From the NCBI GenBank assembly GCA_024226735.1, contig JAAELL010000269.1:1-63006 (forward strand): a stretch of 63,006 bases of DNA. Direction: 5' to 3'. Both the position numbers and the translations under genes were made by a program. The notes beneath the pieces are model-generated. The model searched no databases, was not told the DNA's origin, and saw only the letters and a program-made list of their open reading frames with translations. Below, in pieces: positions 9,130 to 18,142 of this stretch (position 1 is its first letter; the number at the start of each line of letters is the position of its first letter). This DNA is from a bacterium. GTDB taxonomy: Bacteria; Planctomycetota; UBA1135; GCA-002686595.

Positions 9130-9642
9130 ATGAAGCACACCACCGAATACCTCGACCACGGTGAGGTCGAAGAGGCCCAGAACCTCGACGAGGCTCTGCT
9201 CACGATCAACCGCTGTGCCGCCGTCGTGAAGGGCGGCCGGCGCTTCTCGTTCTCGGCCCTCGTCGTGGTCGGCAACCGGAACGGCATCGTGGGCTACGGC
9301 TTTGGCAAGGCGCGCCAGGTGCCCGGAGCCGTCGAGAAGGGCAACAAGGACGGTCGCAAGCACCTTCAGCGCGTCCCGCTGACAAAGGAGAAGTCGATTC
9401 CCCATGAAGTCCTGGGCGAGTTCTGCTCGGCGAGAATCAAGCTGATCCCCGCGCCCGAAGGTACGGGCATCATCGCGGGCACCTCCGTTCGGCAGGTGGC
9501 CGAGATGGCGGGGATCCAGAACCTTCTCTCCAAGTCGTACGGCTCCACCAATCCGATCAACCTGGTCAAGGCGACGCTGGACGCCCTGGCCCAGCTCCGC
9601 ACCGACGAAGAGGTCGCGAGCCTGCGTGGCATCGCGCTGTAG
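9130..9642 (+). CDS. rpsE: 30S ribosomal protein S5
   Basis: 170 aa. S5 acts at the mRNA entry site and in decoding fidelity. The GGRRFSFSALVVVGNRNGIV dsRNA-binding segment and the GTGIIAGTSVRQVAEMAGI loop are typical. Only 41 nt follow before rplO, so rpmD (L30), which normally sits here, is missing. Confidence 0.97.
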   Translation: MKHTTEYLDHGEVEEAQNLDEALLTINRCAAVVKGGRRFSFSALVVVGNRNGIVGYGFGKARQVPGAVEKGNKDGRKHLQRVPLTKEKSIPHEVLGEFCSARIKLIPAPEGTGIIAGTSVRQVAEMAGIQNLLSKSYGSTNPINLVKATLDALAQLRTDEEVASLRGIAL

Positions 9643-9683
9643 TCGCTCCGCACCCGGCCGACCTCGTAGGGAGTATTGAACCC

Positions 9684-10220
9684 ATGGATCTGAAGACCGT
9701 CACCTCCAAAGGCACCAAGTACCAGGCGCGACGCCGAGTCGGCCGCGGTATCGGCAGCGGCAGCGGCAAGACCTCCGGCCGGGGCCACAAGGGCTGGGGC
9801 TCGCGCTCCGGCTCGAGCCGGCGTCCGGGGTACGAGGGCGGCCAGATGCCCATCTACCGCCAGGTGCCCAAGCGTGGCTTCACCAATGCGCGCTTCCGCA
9901 CCGACTACACGATCGTCAACGTCGAGCAGCTCAACGCTTTCGACGACGGCTCGACCGTCGACCTCGATGCGATCGTCGCGAGGGGACTGACGAGCCTCGA
10001 CACGCCGCTGCTCAAGGTGCTCGGCAACGGGGAGCTCACCAAGAAGCTCACCGTTCGCGCCCAGAAGTTCAGCGCGTCGGCCGCCGACAAGATCAAGAAC
10101 GCCGGCGGCGCGACCGTCACACTCGACAAGCGCGGCCGCGACGAGGCCGCCGCTGCCGGCGCGGCCAAGACCGAGACCCCGGCACCCGAAGCCGGCGGCG
10201 ATGGAGGAGGCGAAGCCTAA
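9684..10220 (+). CDS. rplO: 50S ribosomal protein L15
   Basis: 178 aa. L15 is a late 50S assembly protein. The basic glycine-rich N-terminus (RRVGRGIGSGSGKTSGRGHK) and the GGQMPIYRQVPKRGFTN segment are family hallmarks. The last 35 or so residues are an Ala/Glu/Gly-rich tail not found in E. coli L15 (144 aa). It ends 6 nt before secY. Confidence 0.97.
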   Translation: MDLKTVTSKGTKYQARRRVGRGIGSGSGKTSGRGHKGWGSRSGSSRRPGYEGGQMPIYRQVPKRGFTNARFRTDYTIVNVEQLNAFDDGSTVDLDAIVARGLTSLDTPLLKVLGNGELTKKLTVRAQKFSASAADKIKNAGGATVTLDKRGRDEAAAAGAAKTETPAPEAGGDGGGEA

Positions 10221-10226
10221 CGAGCC

Positions 10227-11561
10227 GTGGAGAACAACTTCCTACAGCTCTTCAAGATCCCGGAGACCCGAGAGAAGATCTTCCGAACTCTCGGGCTTCT
10301 GGTCTGCTACCGGCTCGGGTTTCAGATCCCGATCCCGGGCATGAGTCCCGAGTACCTGCGCCAGACCGGGGATCAAGGGATCTTCGGCCTGTTGTCGGCG
10401 CTCTCGGGCGGCGCGATCGGTCAGACGACGATCTTCGCGCTCGGCATCATGCCGTTCATCTCGGCGTCCATCATCTTCTCGATGCTCTCGAAGGTCTCCC
10501 CGACCCTCGAGGCCGTCGCGAAGGAGGGCGCCGCGGGTCAGAAGCGGATCAACCAGTGGACGCGACTCGCCGTCGTGCCGATTGCGCTGATCCAGGCGAT
10601 CTTCATCTACACGGGGGTCTTCCTGGCCAACCGCGAGCAGATGGTCGTGTCGCAGATGCAGACGCGCCCGGTCGCGCTCGCGTTCATCGTCATCACTTCG
10701 CTCGTGGCGGGTGCGCTGCTCGTGATGTGGATCGGCGAGCTGATCACCGAGTACGGCGTCGGCAACGGCGCGTCGTTGATCATCATGGCGGGCATCATCG
10801 CGGTGCTGCCCTCCAGCTTCGCCCAGCTGACCGGGAACCCGGACTTCTGGCAGATCCTGATTTTCATGGTCTTCGTGTGGATCGGCACCATCTTCGTTGT
10901 GGTGTTCATGCACAAGGGGGCGCGGCGCGTGCCGATCCAGTACGCGCGTCTGACGCGCGGACGCCGGGTCTACGGAGGCCAGCGGCACTACCTGCCCCTG
11001 AAGGTCAACATGGCCGGCGTCATGCCGATCATCTTCGCGTCCGTCCTGTTCGTGATCCCGGGCATCCTGTTCGAGTGGTTCGGCTGGGCGCGCATGCGCA
11101 CGATCTTCCAGACGCAGACGGGGTTCGTGTACGTCACGATCTACATGGCCCTGATCTTCTCGTTCAGCTTCTTCTGGAACCGCCTGATGTTCCAGCCGGA
11201 GGAGATCGCCAACAACCTGCGCGAGCACGGCTCGTTCATTCCCGGGATCCGTCCCGGCCAGAAGACGGCCGAGTTCCTGTCGAACACGCTGACCCGCATC
11301 ACGCTCGCCGGCGCTGCGTTCCTGGCGGCGATCGCGGTTCTGCCGGCATTCATCACCCAGAACTCGGGGATGACGCAATCGATGCAGTACTTCCTCGGCG
11401 GCACCTCGGTGCTGATTGTCGTGGGGGTCGCGCTCGAGCTCGTCGACAAGCTCAACGCCCAACTCGTCATGCGCAACTACGAGGGCGGCCAGGCCGTCCA
11501 GAAGGGTGCGCAAGGACGCGGCAAGGCGTCGTGGACCAAGACGGAGGCCAAGCAGCCGTGA
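10227..11561 (+). CDS. secY: preprotein translocase subunit SecY
   Basis: 444 aa with about ten hydrophobic segments. SecY is the channel of the Sec translocon in the inner membrane. The N-terminus contains FQIPIPGM. The LGIMPFISASII segment of TM2, the RVPIQYA motif of the cytoplasmic loop and the C-terminal FIPGIRPGQKT region are conserved. The start is GTG at 10227. The stop overlaps the adk GTG start. Confidence 0.97.
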   Translation: MENNFLQLFKIPETREKIFRTLGLLVCYRLGFQIPIPGMSPEYLRQTGDQGIFGLLSALSGGAIGQTTIFALGIMPFISASIIFSMLSKVSPTLEAVAKEGAAGQKRINQWTRLAVVPIALIQAIFIYTGVFLANREQMVVSQMQTRPVALAFIVITSLVAGALLVMWIGELITEYGVGNGASLIIMAGIIAVLPSSFAQLTGNPDFWQILIFMVFVWIGTIFVVVFMHKGARRVPIQYARLTRGRRVYGGQRHYLPLKVNMAGVMPIIFASVLFVIPGILFEWFGWARMRTIFQTQTGFVYVTIYMALIFSFSFFWNRLMFQPEEIANNLREHGSFIPGIRPGQKTAEFLSNTLTRITLAGAAFLAAIAVLPAFITQNSGMTQSMQYFLGGTSVLIVVGVALELVDKLNAQLVMRNYEGGQAVQKGAQGRGKASWTKTEAKQP

Positions 11562-12208
11562 GCGGTACGGTCGTCATCCTCCTCGGGGCACCGGGGGCCG
11601 GGAAAGGTACGCAGGCGGTGCGGTTGGCTGAAGAGCTGGCCCTTCCGCACGTGTCCACGGGCGACCTGTTTCGCGAGAATCTGTCGCGCGGCACCGAGCT
11701 CGGCCAAAAAGCGAAGGGGTACATGTCGAGGGGCAAGCTCGTTCCGGACGAGCTCGTGATCGACATGCTCTTCGATCGCGTCGGACAATCAGACTGTGCG
11801 CGCGGCTACCTGCTCGACGGTTTCCCCCGCACGACGGGCCAGGCCGATACGCTCGGCGTGCGCCTGTCCGATGAGTTCGGAGTGATCGTTATCGAGATCG
11901 CCGTCGATGACTCGACCATCGTCGAGCGCATCACGGGCAGGCTGTCGTGCAAGGACGGGCATGTGCACCACCGAACCTTCTCCCCCCCGCGGGCCGAGGG
12001 TGTGTGCGACATGTGCGGGTCGGAGTTGTATCAACGCGAGGACGACACCGAGGTCGTCGTCACGAAACGCTTGGCGGAGTACGACGCCCAGACCGCGCCG
12101 CTCGTCGCCTACTACGAGGAGCAGGGCGTCCTGTGCACCGTCGATGGCCGCCAGGCTCCCGACGAGGTCTTTGAAGCTTGCAAGGGCTGTCTGGGAGCGG
12201 AGGCGTGA
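11558..12208 (+). CDS. adk: adenylate kinase
   Basis: 216 aa; interconverts ATP + AMP and 2 ADP. The P-loop GAPGAGKGT lies near residues 9-17, with AMP-site segments STGDLFR and [10 protein letters not shown]. The LID (about residues 127-150) holds a Cys followed by several His and then CDMC, suggesting zinc bound with a His in place of one usual Cys. The GTG start overlaps the secY stop (GTGA). The map gene, often next to adk, is absent. Confidence 0.96.
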   Translation: MSGTVVILLGAPGAGKGTQAVRLAEELALPHVSTGDLFRENLSRGTELGQKAKGYMSRGKLVPDELVIDMLFDRVGQSDCARGYLLDGFPRTTGQADTLGVRLSDEFGVIVIEIAVDDSTIVERITGRLSCKDGHVHHRTFSPPRAEGVCDMCGSELYQREDDTEVVVTKRLAEYDAQTAPLVAYYEEQGVLCTVDGRQAPDEVFEACKGCLGAEA

Positions 12209-12465
12209 TGGCCAAGGAAGAACCGATCACCGTCGAGGCCATCGTGACGGAGTCACTCCCGAACGCCCGCTTTCGGGCGAAGCTGGAGTCCGGTCACGAG
12301 ATCCTCGCTCACGTGAGTGGCAAGATGCGCATGCACTACATCCGCATCCTGCCCGGAGACAAGATCACCGTGGAGATGTCGCCCTACGATCTGACGAAGG
12401 GGCGAATCACGTGCCGCGGCGAGCGACGCCAGCGCTCTGGCGGACGCAGGAGAAGAAGACGATGA
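12208..12465 (+). CDS. infA: translation initiation factor IF-1
   Basis: 85 aa. IF-1 occupies the 30S A site during initiation. [20 protein letters not shown], the [20 protein letters not shown] segment and [13 protein letters not shown] are the S1-type OB fold of IF-1. The Arg-rich tail ([13 protein letters not shown]) extends about 13 residues past the usual end. The ATG overlaps the adk stop by one base, and the stop overlaps rpmJ by 4 nt. Confidence 0.97.
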   Translation: MAKEEPITVEAIVTESLPNARFRAKLESGHEILAHVSGKMRMHYIRILPGDKITVEMSPYDLTKGRITCRGERRQRSGGRRRRRR

Positions 12466-12581
12466 AAGTAAGAAGCAGCGTCCGACGGATGTGTTCCAAC
12501 TGCAAGATCGTGAAGCGGCGCGGCGTGCTGCGCGTGATCTGCAAGGCGGATCCTCGCCACAAGCAACGACAGGGCAAGTAA
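12462..12581 (+). CDS. rpmJ: 50S ribosomal protein L36 (zinc form)
   Basis: 39 aa. L36 is a small 23S-binding zinc-ribbon protein. [20 protein letters not shown] carries the first CxxC pair; a later Cys (VICKAD) and His (RHKQRQG) complete the C+ motif. Its start overlaps infA by 4 nt (ATGA), which fixes the start codon. Confidence 0.96.
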   Translation: MKVRSSVRRMCSNCKIVKRRGVLRVICKADPRHKQRQGK

Positions 12582-12590
12582 GAGGCAATT

Positions 12591-12977
12591 ATGGCACGCG
12601 TAGTCGGCGTCGACATCCCCAACAACAAGCGTCTCGAGATCGGGTTGACCTACATCTTCGGTGTGGGCAACACGACGTCCGCCAGGGTCTGCAAAGCCCT
12701 CGGTCTCGATCCGGGCATGAAGGTCCGCGATCTCACCGAGGAGCAGGTCACCACGCTCGCGGCGCACCTCCAGAAGGAGTACCGCGTCGAGGGTGAGTTG
12801 CGGCGCGAGCTCTCACAGGCGATCTCGCGTCTGCGCGACATCAACTGCTACCGCGGCCTGCGCCACCGGCGCCAACTCCCCGTACGCGGTCAGCGCACGC
12901 GGACGAACGCGCGTACCCGCAAGGGAAGCAAGAAGACCGTCGCTGGCAAGAAGTCCGTCAAGGGGATGAAGGGTTAA
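12591..12977 (+). CDS. rpsM: 30S ribosomal protein S13
   Basis: 128 aa. S13 contacts the P-site tRNA and the 50S subunit. [20 protein letters not shown] and the C-terminal [20 protein letters not shown] segment are diagnostic. The Lys/Gly-rich tail is typical. It follows rpmJ by 9 nt, as in the alpha operon of most bacteria. Confidence 0.97.
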   Translation: MARVVGVDIPNNKRLEIGLTYIFGVGNTTSARVCKALGLDPGMKVRDLTEEQVTTLAAHLQKEYRVEGELRRELSQAISRLRDINCYRGLRHRRQLPVRGQRTRTNARTRKGSKKTVAGKKSVKGMKG

Positions 12978-12983
12978 TAGATC

Positions 12984-13364
12984 ATGGCCAAGGCAACCAA
13001 GCGCAAGGCGAAGAAGAACATCGTCAAGGGCATCGCCCACGTCAAGGCGACGTTCAACAACACTCACGTGACGCTGACCAGCGTCACGGGCGACACGATC
13101 TCGTGGGGCACCGCCGGAAGCATGGGCTTCAAGGGCACTCGCAAGAGCACGCCGTTCGCCGCCCAACGCGCCGCCGACAACGCCGCGCACGCCGCGATGC
13201 GGCACGGCCTCAAGGAGATCGAGGTGCGCGTGAAGGGGGCCGGCTCGGGCCGCGAGTCCGCCGTTCGCGCCCTCGCCAACGCCGGCCTGCGCATCAGTCT
13301 CATCGAAGACGTCACCCCGCTCCCGCACAACGGTTGCCGCGCCAAGAAGCGCCGCCGCGTCTAG
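12984..13364 (+). CDS. rpsK: 30S ribosomal protein S11
   Basis: 126 aa. S11 lies on the 30S platform near the E site. The segments [19 protein letters not shown] and [13 protein letters not shown], and the end [15 protein letters not shown], are S11 signatures. It is 6 nt from rpsM and 18 nt from rpsD. Confidence 0.97.
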   Translation: MAKATKRKAKKNIVKGIAHVKATFNNTHVTLTSVTGDTISWGTAGSMGFKGTRKSTPFAAQRAADNAAHAAMRHGLKEIEVRVKGAGSGRESAVRALANAGLRISLIEDVTPLPHNGCRAKKRRRV

Positions 13365-13382
13365 ACCCCGAAGCAACGACCA

Positions 13383-14012
13383 ATGGCACGCTACACCGGC
13401 CCCAAGATCAAGCAATGCCGCAGGGAGGGGATGAACCTCTTCTTCCTGGGGCAGAACTCCTCCAGCGGAAAGGTCGCCTGCCTCCAGCGGCGCGACTACC
13501 CGCCCGGAGTGCACGCGCAGAGCCGCCGCAAGATCACCGACTACGGTGTTCGTCTGCGCGAGAAGCAGAAGCTGAAGCGCGTCTACGGCGTGCTCGAGCG
13601 TCAGTTCAAGCGCTACTTCAAAGAAGCCGAGCGCATGCGCGGGAACACGGGGGAGAACCTCCTGATGCTCCTCAACCGGCGCCTCGACAACGTCGTCCTC
13701 ACGGGCGGCTTTGCCTTGACGCTCGCGCAAGCGCGGCAGCTCGTCAACCACGGCCACATGCTGGTCAACGGCAAGCGCTGCACGATCCCGTCCTACCAGG
13801 TGCGCCCCGGTGACGTCATCACCCCGCGCACCAAGGACAACACCAAAAAGCTGGTCTCGGAGTTCCTCGACGTCAACAAGTCGGGCTTCGTCCCGAGTTG
13901 GCTCGAGGCCAACGCCGACACCATGACGATCACGGTGACGGGTCTTCCGACCCGGACCGATTTCCAGTTCCCGATCCAGGAACAGCTCATCGTCGAGCTG
14001 TGCTCCAAGTAG
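13383..14012 (+). CDS. rpsD: 30S ribosomal protein S4
   Basis: 209 aa. S4 nucleates 30S assembly and represses the alpha operon in E. coli. It starts MARYTGPKIKQCRREGMNLF, and the S4 RNA-binding domain (RRLDNVVLTGGFALTLAQAR then VNHGHMLVNGKR) is intact. The N-terminal region lacks the four-Cys zinc site of some S4 proteins. The rpoA binding site AAGGAGGAG follows directly after its stop. Confidence 0.97.
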   Translation: MARYTGPKIKQCRREGMNLFFLGQNSSSGKVACLQRRDYPPGVHAQSRRKITDYGVRLREKQKLKRVYGVLERQFKRYFKEAERMRGNTGENLLMLLNRRLDNVVLTGGFALTLAQARQLVNHGHMLVNGKRCTIPSYQVRPGDVITPRTKDNTKKLVSEFLDVNKSGFVPSWLEANADTMTITVTGLPTRTDFQFPIQEQLIVELCSK

Positions 14013-14038
14013 GCTCGAAGGAGGAGCACTTCCCCCCG

Positions 14039-15031
14039 ATGAGAATCCGTTGGCGCAATTTCGAGCTGCCGAGCAAGGTCCAGCCCGATACGAACACGCT
14101 CACGAGTGAGTACGGCCAGTTCAGCATCGAGCCTTTCGAGCGTGGCTTCGGCCACACGATCGGCAACGGGCTGCGGCGCGTTCTGCTCTCTTCGATCGAA
14201 GGCGCGGCCGTCACGGCCGTGCGCATCGACGGCGCTTCCCACGAGTTCGACAGCCTAGAGGGTGTCTACGAGGACGTCGCCGACATCATCCTGAACGTCA
14301 AGCGGCTGCGCGTGCAGTTCGACGATCAGGAAACGATCACTTGCCGGGTCGAGAGGTCGGGCGAGGGCCCGGTTACCGGCGCGGACGTCGTTTGTCCCGG
14401 TGATGCCCGTGTCATCAACACGGACCTGCACATCTGCAAGCTGACGATGGACCGCGAGTTCTCGATGGAGCTCGAGCTGCGCAAGGGTCGCGGCTACGTT
14501 CCGTCCGAGGAGAACCGGGTCGAAGAGCAGGAGCTCGGCACGATCCCCGTCGACAGCATCTACTCGCCCGTGCAGCGCGTGCGCTACTCGATCGAGGCGA
14601 CCCGCGTCGGTAAGTTCACCAACTACGATCGCCTGATGCTCGAGATCTGGACGGACGGTACCGTCACTCCGGAGCTCGCGCTGGTCGAAGCCGCGAAGAT
14701 CTACCGCAAGCACCTGAACCCCTTCGTCCTCTACGACTCGAGCCGGGACGAGAACCCGCTCGTCGAGTCGCCGCAGGCATCGGAGTTCAACCAGAAGAAC
14801 CGCGAGACGAGCGAGCTGGCAGCGACTCTGCAGCAGCCCCTCGCCGACCTCGAGCTTTCGGTGCGTGCCCGCAACTGCCTCGACGGGGCGGACCTGCGCA
14901 CGCTGCACGACCTGGTCTCCCTCACCGAGGCCGAGGTCATGAATCTCAAGAACTTGGGCAAGACGAGCCTGACCGAAATCAAAGCCAAGCTGGCGGAGCG
15001 CGGACTCGCGCTCGGCATGGCCTTGGAATAG
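14039..15031 (+). CDS. rpoA: DNA-directed RNA polymerase subunit alpha
   Basis: 330 aa, normal size. Alpha dimerises to nucleate RNA polymerase and contacts activators. The N-terminal domain has FERGFGHTIGNGLRRVLLSS. The C-terminal domain has SVRARNCLDGADLRTLHDL and MNLKNLGKTSLTEIKAKL. The ATG at 14039 was chosen because it follows a strong AAGGAGGAG (14018-14026). The longer upstream frame overlaps rpsD. Confidence 0.97.
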   Translation: MRIRWRNFELPSKVQPDTNTLTSEYGQFSIEPFERGFGHTIGNGLRRVLLSSIEGAAVTAVRIDGASHEFDSLEGVYEDVADIILNVKRLRVQFDDQETITCRVERSGEGPVTGADVVCPGDARVINTDLHICKLTMDREFSMELELRKGRGYVPSEENRVEEQELGTIPVDSIYSPVQRVRYSIEATRVGKFTNYDRLMLEIWTDGTVTPELALVEAAKIYRKHLNPFVLYDSSRDENPLVESPQASEFNQKNRETSELAATLQQPLADLELSVRARNCLDGADLRTLHDLVSLTEAEVMNLKNLGKTSLTEIKAKLAERGLALGMALE

Positions 15032-15069
15032 CAGTACCGCCAGGAAGCAAGTCGAGGACTTCACTACCG

Positions 15070-15465
15070 ATGCGACACCGCGTAGCCGGCTACAAGCTCG
15101 GCCGAACGACCAGCCACCGGATCGCCATGACACGCAACATGGCGGCCTCGGTCATCGAGCACGAGCGGATCATCACCACCGTCCAGAAGGCGAAGGCGGT
15201 CAAGCCGTTCGTCGAGAAGCTCGTGACGCTCTCCAAGGAAGCGACGCAGCACAACCGCCGCCAGGCCTTCAGCCGCCTGCGCAACAAAGAGGCGACGATC
15301 AAGCTCTTCGACGTGCTCGGCCCGCGCTTCAAGGACCGTCCGGGCGGCTACTGCCGCATCATCAAGCTCTCCAAGCGCCGCCTCGGCGACGCCGGCGAAC
15401 GTGCGATCCTCGAGTTCGTCGAGCGCACTCCGAAGGAAGAGCCGGTCGGGGCTGCCGAGGAGTAG
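15070..15465 (+). CDS. rplQ: 50S ribosomal protein L17
   Basis: 131 aa. L17 lies near the tunnel exit. MRHRVAGYKLGRTTSHRIAM, EHERIITTVQKAKAVKPFVE and the RPGGYCRIIKLSKRRLGDA segment are family hallmarks. It is the last gene of the ribosomal cluster and is followed by a 14-bp hairpin 38 nt downstream. Confidence 0.97.
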   Translation: MRHRVAGYKLGRTTSHRIAMTRNMAASVIEHERIITTVQKAKAVKPFVEKLVTLSKEATQHNRRQAFSRLRNKEATIKLFDVLGPRFKDRPGGYCRIIKLSKRRLGDAGERAILEFVERTPKEEPVGAAEE

Positions 15466-15502
15466 TCCTCCGCGGGAGACCCGGTCTCCACCGATGCAAT
15501 CA

Positions 15503-15534
15503 CGGGGCCCGTTGGCGCGAGCCAGCGGGTCCCG
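15503..15534 (+). terminator. terminator of the ribosomal superoperon
   Basis: A 14-bp stem (15503-15516 with 15521-15534) includes two G-U pairs and a GCGA tetraloop. It lies just after rplQ. Only CTCTCGTGTG follows, so the U-tract is weak. Confidence 0.6.
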
Positions 15535-15583
15535 CTCTCGTGTGCGACTCCGGACCTCTAGGCTGGTGGCATGCGGTGGTTCT

Positions 15584-16139
15584 TCAACTGGCGGTCTCGG
15601 GTGCTGGTCGGGCTGTGGATCGCTTCGATCGTAGCGCCGGCGACACCGTTGGCTGGCGCACCGGCATGGTCGGCTCGCACGGATGAGGCGGGTCGCAGGT
15701 GAGGCTACCCTCGTGCGGTGTTCCTGTGTTGTCGAGCCACGCACGTCCGTTCCGGTCACCGTACTCTAGCTCAGATGCCGGGTCATCAGGGTCAAGCAGC
15801 TCCCACACAACGGTGGCGCCTTCGAGCACCGACTGGTCGTTGCCCAATCGGACGACGAGGTTGCTCCTTCGTTCGTCATGTGAGGCGAGAGTGGACTACA
15901 TGAACATTGAGCCGGCGCTTGGCCGAGTGGGCGACGGCGATCACGTAGGACTCACAGCCTCCGTGTGCGCACCAATGCCTCGATCGAGCAGGGCGAGATC
16001 CACCCGGTGCCGTCGTGCCGGACTTCGCGATCGACTCGTAGGGGGATGCCGAAAAGGTCGACGGCCGCCGGGTCGATCCAGGGAGCTTCGAACTCGTAGG
16101 TCTGGTCGGTCGGGCGCCAACGTCGACCAGGCGTGACCT
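15584..16139 (-). pseudogene. degraded coding stretch downstream of the glycosyltransferase gene
   Basis: On the minus strand, three protein-like segments lie in different frames. The first (about 16139-15952) contains WRPTDQTYEFEAPWIDPAAV and DLFGIPLRVDREVRH. The second (about 15960-15880) contains SYVIAVAHSAKRRLNVHVV. The third (about 15895-15584) contains SNLVVRLGNDQSVLEGATVV and WELLDPDDPASELEYGDRNG. None has a convincing start or ribosome binding site. Base composition is somewhat less GC-rich at third positions than in the flanking genes. This fits a gene broken by at least two frameshifts; the product is not recognised. Confidence 0.35.
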
Positions 16140-16148
16140 GATCCCCGA

Positions 16149-18011
16149 TCAGGGCGCGGGCACGCGGTAGAGCACCGCGTCCAGCTCCGGCCGCACCTCG
16201 ACCGTCGCTCGCGGCAAGATGCCCGCGTAGTTCACGTTCTCGCCCGATCGTTCGGGCGCGTCGGCGAAGCGGTAGAAGTAGTTCTGCCAGTAGGACGTCG
16301 CGTCGGTGATCGAACCCGCGGGGAGGTGGCGGAAGAGCAGGCTCTCGCTCCAGCGCCAAGCGTAGAACCGGTGCGCCTCTTGCCAGCGGTCTTCCGCTTG
16401 CTCGAGGAAGGGCTGGGCCCAATTGGCGACCCCGCGACGCGGCGGGAAGGCATCGGCGACCTCGGCCTTCAATGCGTTGCGCGTGCACATGCCCCAGATC
16501 AAATGCGCGATGTCGTACGCCTCCGCCTCGGAGATTGGCGTGCCTTCTTCCTGTGCCGTGCGCTGGATCGCGCGCCAGCTCGGCGCGTCGCCGAAAGTGG
16601 CTCCGGCGACGAGGAGGATGTCTCCCGCGTAGGACTCGAGGTAGCTCTCGCGCACCGGCGCGATGCTCTGGACGGGCAGGCCCGAATAGTACGTCAGCAT
16701 CAAGTGCCGGCTTGGCGTGGAGTAGACCCGCGTGTCGGGGCCCGTCAGATCGTCGATGCGTTCGACGAGCGCGTAGGTCGCCGCGGCGCGCGGCTGCGAG
16801 GTCCACCAGCCGACGTGGTGCTGGCGCGTGAGCACCACGAGCGCGAGAACGGGGGCGCCGGCGAGCGGCGCCGTCCACTTCGGCAGCTTGCGTGCGAGCG
16901 GCTCGACGGCCGCTCCGATCGCGAGCACGTAGGGAGGCAAGAGCAAGAGCTCGAGCCGGTCGATGAAAAACGTGGCGGCGGGCATCAAGCCCAGGAACCC
17001 GGCCAGGGCCAGGACCGGCCAGACGGCGGCGATCGTCCAGGCCGTCGGATGCATCCGGAAGGTGAAGCGCTGGAGCAGCAGTGCGGCGGCGAGGAGCGCA
17101 AGGAGGAGTGGGCCGATGATGCGCAGCTCGTAGATGCCACCGAACAGATCCCCGGGGAGCGACAGGAGCTCACGTGCCGGCGGTTGGCCGAGGACTTCGA
17201 AGAAGCCGGTCCCGAGCATCCATGGAAGCGAGCCGAGGACGACGACGGTACCGGCGACCGCGGAGTGCCGCAGCGCGGTCCGCGCGCCGCGTCGCACGAG
17301 CGTGCACAGGGCCAAGCTCGCGCACAGCGCGAGCGAGCTCAGCATGTGCGTATGGAACAGGAGCACGAGCACGAGCCCCGCGACGAGCGCGTCGCGCGTC
17401 CGCCCCTTCTCGATCGTTCTCCAGATCGCCCAAGCCGCGGCGAACGAGAAGAGCAGCGTCGGCGCGTAGTAGCGGGCCTGCCAACCGAAGTCGACGAGGC
17501 GTCCGTGAATCGCCGCGAGGACGATCGCGGCCCACGCGGCGTGATCGCCGACCATCTCTTTCGTCCCGAAGAAGACGACGAGCAGGAACGCCGCGCTGAA
17601 CAGGATCGCGGGGATGCGCGGGACCCACGTGCGCCGGTGCATCGTCTCGCGGTCGTGCTGGATGTGGTGATCCTCCGCGAGTGTGTCGGGCTCGACGCCG
17701 AACACGCGCATCGAGAGCGCGATCGCGTAGAGCGGAAGCCAGCCGTGGTAGCAGGCGATCCCGTCCGCGGAGTAGCTCGCGTCGCGGAACTCGTACTCCT
17801 CGCTCTCCGGCCACTCGACGTGCAGGATGTTCTCGAACAGCGGCTGCTCCAGGTATTCCGACGTCGGGTAGCCGTGCTGCAGGATCGTGAGGGCGTTGAG
17901 GCTCGACTCCGCTTCGTCGGCCCAAAGGGCCGGGCTCGCGATCCATTCGAGCCGCAACTGGAGTCCGGCCGCGAGCACGGCGGTGAGGAGGATCCAGCGC
18001 AGGAGGCTCAT
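16149..18011 (-). CDS. membrane glycosyltransferase, PMT/ArnT (GT39/83)-like
   Basis: 620 aa. It has an N-terminal membrane anchor, a run of hydrophobic helices over roughly residues 140-420, and a soluble C-terminal third. The acidic pair in LWADEAES (Asp32-Glu33), just after TM1, matches the catalytic DE of GT-C enzymes that transfer sugars from polyprenyl-phosphate carriers. The substrate cannot be read from sequence. No other sugar gene is adjacent, and its 3' end runs into a degraded stretch. The start at 18011 has no clear ribosome binding site. Members of this superfamily are diverse, so only the broad class is firm. Confidence 0.7.
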   Translation of the reverse strand: MSLLRWILLTAVLAAGLQLRLEWIASPALWADEAESSLNALTILQHGYPTSEYLEQPLFENILHVEWPESEEYEFRDASYSADGIACYHGWLPLYAIALSMRVFGVEPDTLAEDHHIQHDRETMHRRTWVPRIPAILFSAAFLLVVFFGTKEMVGDHAAWAAIVLAAIHGRLVDFGWQARYYAPTLLFSFAAAWAIWRTIEKGRTRDALVAGLVLVLLFHTHMLSSLALCASLALCTLVRRGARTALRHSAVAGTVVVLGSLPWMLGTGFFEVLGQPPARELLSLPGDLFGGIYELRIIGPLLLALLAAALLLQRFTFRMHPTAWTIAAVWPVLALAGFLGLMPAATFFIDRLELLLLPPYVLAIGAAVEPLARKLPKWTAPLAGAPVLALVVLTRQHHVGWWTSQPRAAATYALVERIDDLTGPDTRVYSTPSRHLMLTYYSGLPVQSIAPVRESYLESYAGDILLVAGATFGDAPSWRAIQRTAQEEGTPISEAEAYDIAHLIWGMCTRNALKAEVADAFPPRRGVANWAQPFLEQAEDRWQEAHRFYAWRWSESLLFRHLPAGSITDATSYWQNYFYRFADAPERSGENVNYAGILPRATVEVRPELDAVLYRVPAP

Positions 18012-18093
18012 GTCGCGTTCGAGACTCTACGGGATGGGGGGGGCTATCTCTAACGCGAGCCGCGCGCGGAGATTCCCGCGGGCCAATAGCAAA

Positions 18094-18125
18094 CCCGCCC
18101 GGGCGCCTTGCGGCGACCGGGCGGG
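18094..18125 (-). terminator. terminator of the secreted-protein gene
   Basis: On the minus strand a 14-nt arm pairs with its partner across a 4-nt loop (18094-18107 with 18112-18125), with one G-A mismatch. It is followed by TTTGCTATTG. It starts 18 nt beyond the stop at 18143. Confidence 0.7.
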
Positions 18126-18142
18126 CCATCACCAACGGAGGA

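Noticed and set aside
15571..15702. 43-codon frame with a signal-like start (MRWFFNWRSRVLVGLWIASI)
   Set aside because: Short, without a ribosome binding site, and overlapped by a longer protein-like frame on the other strand.
16326..18053. 575-aa plus-strand frame opposite the glycosyltransferase
   Set aside because: Charged low-complexity sequence; the minus-strand frame has hydrophobic helices and a GT-C motif, so it is the real gene.
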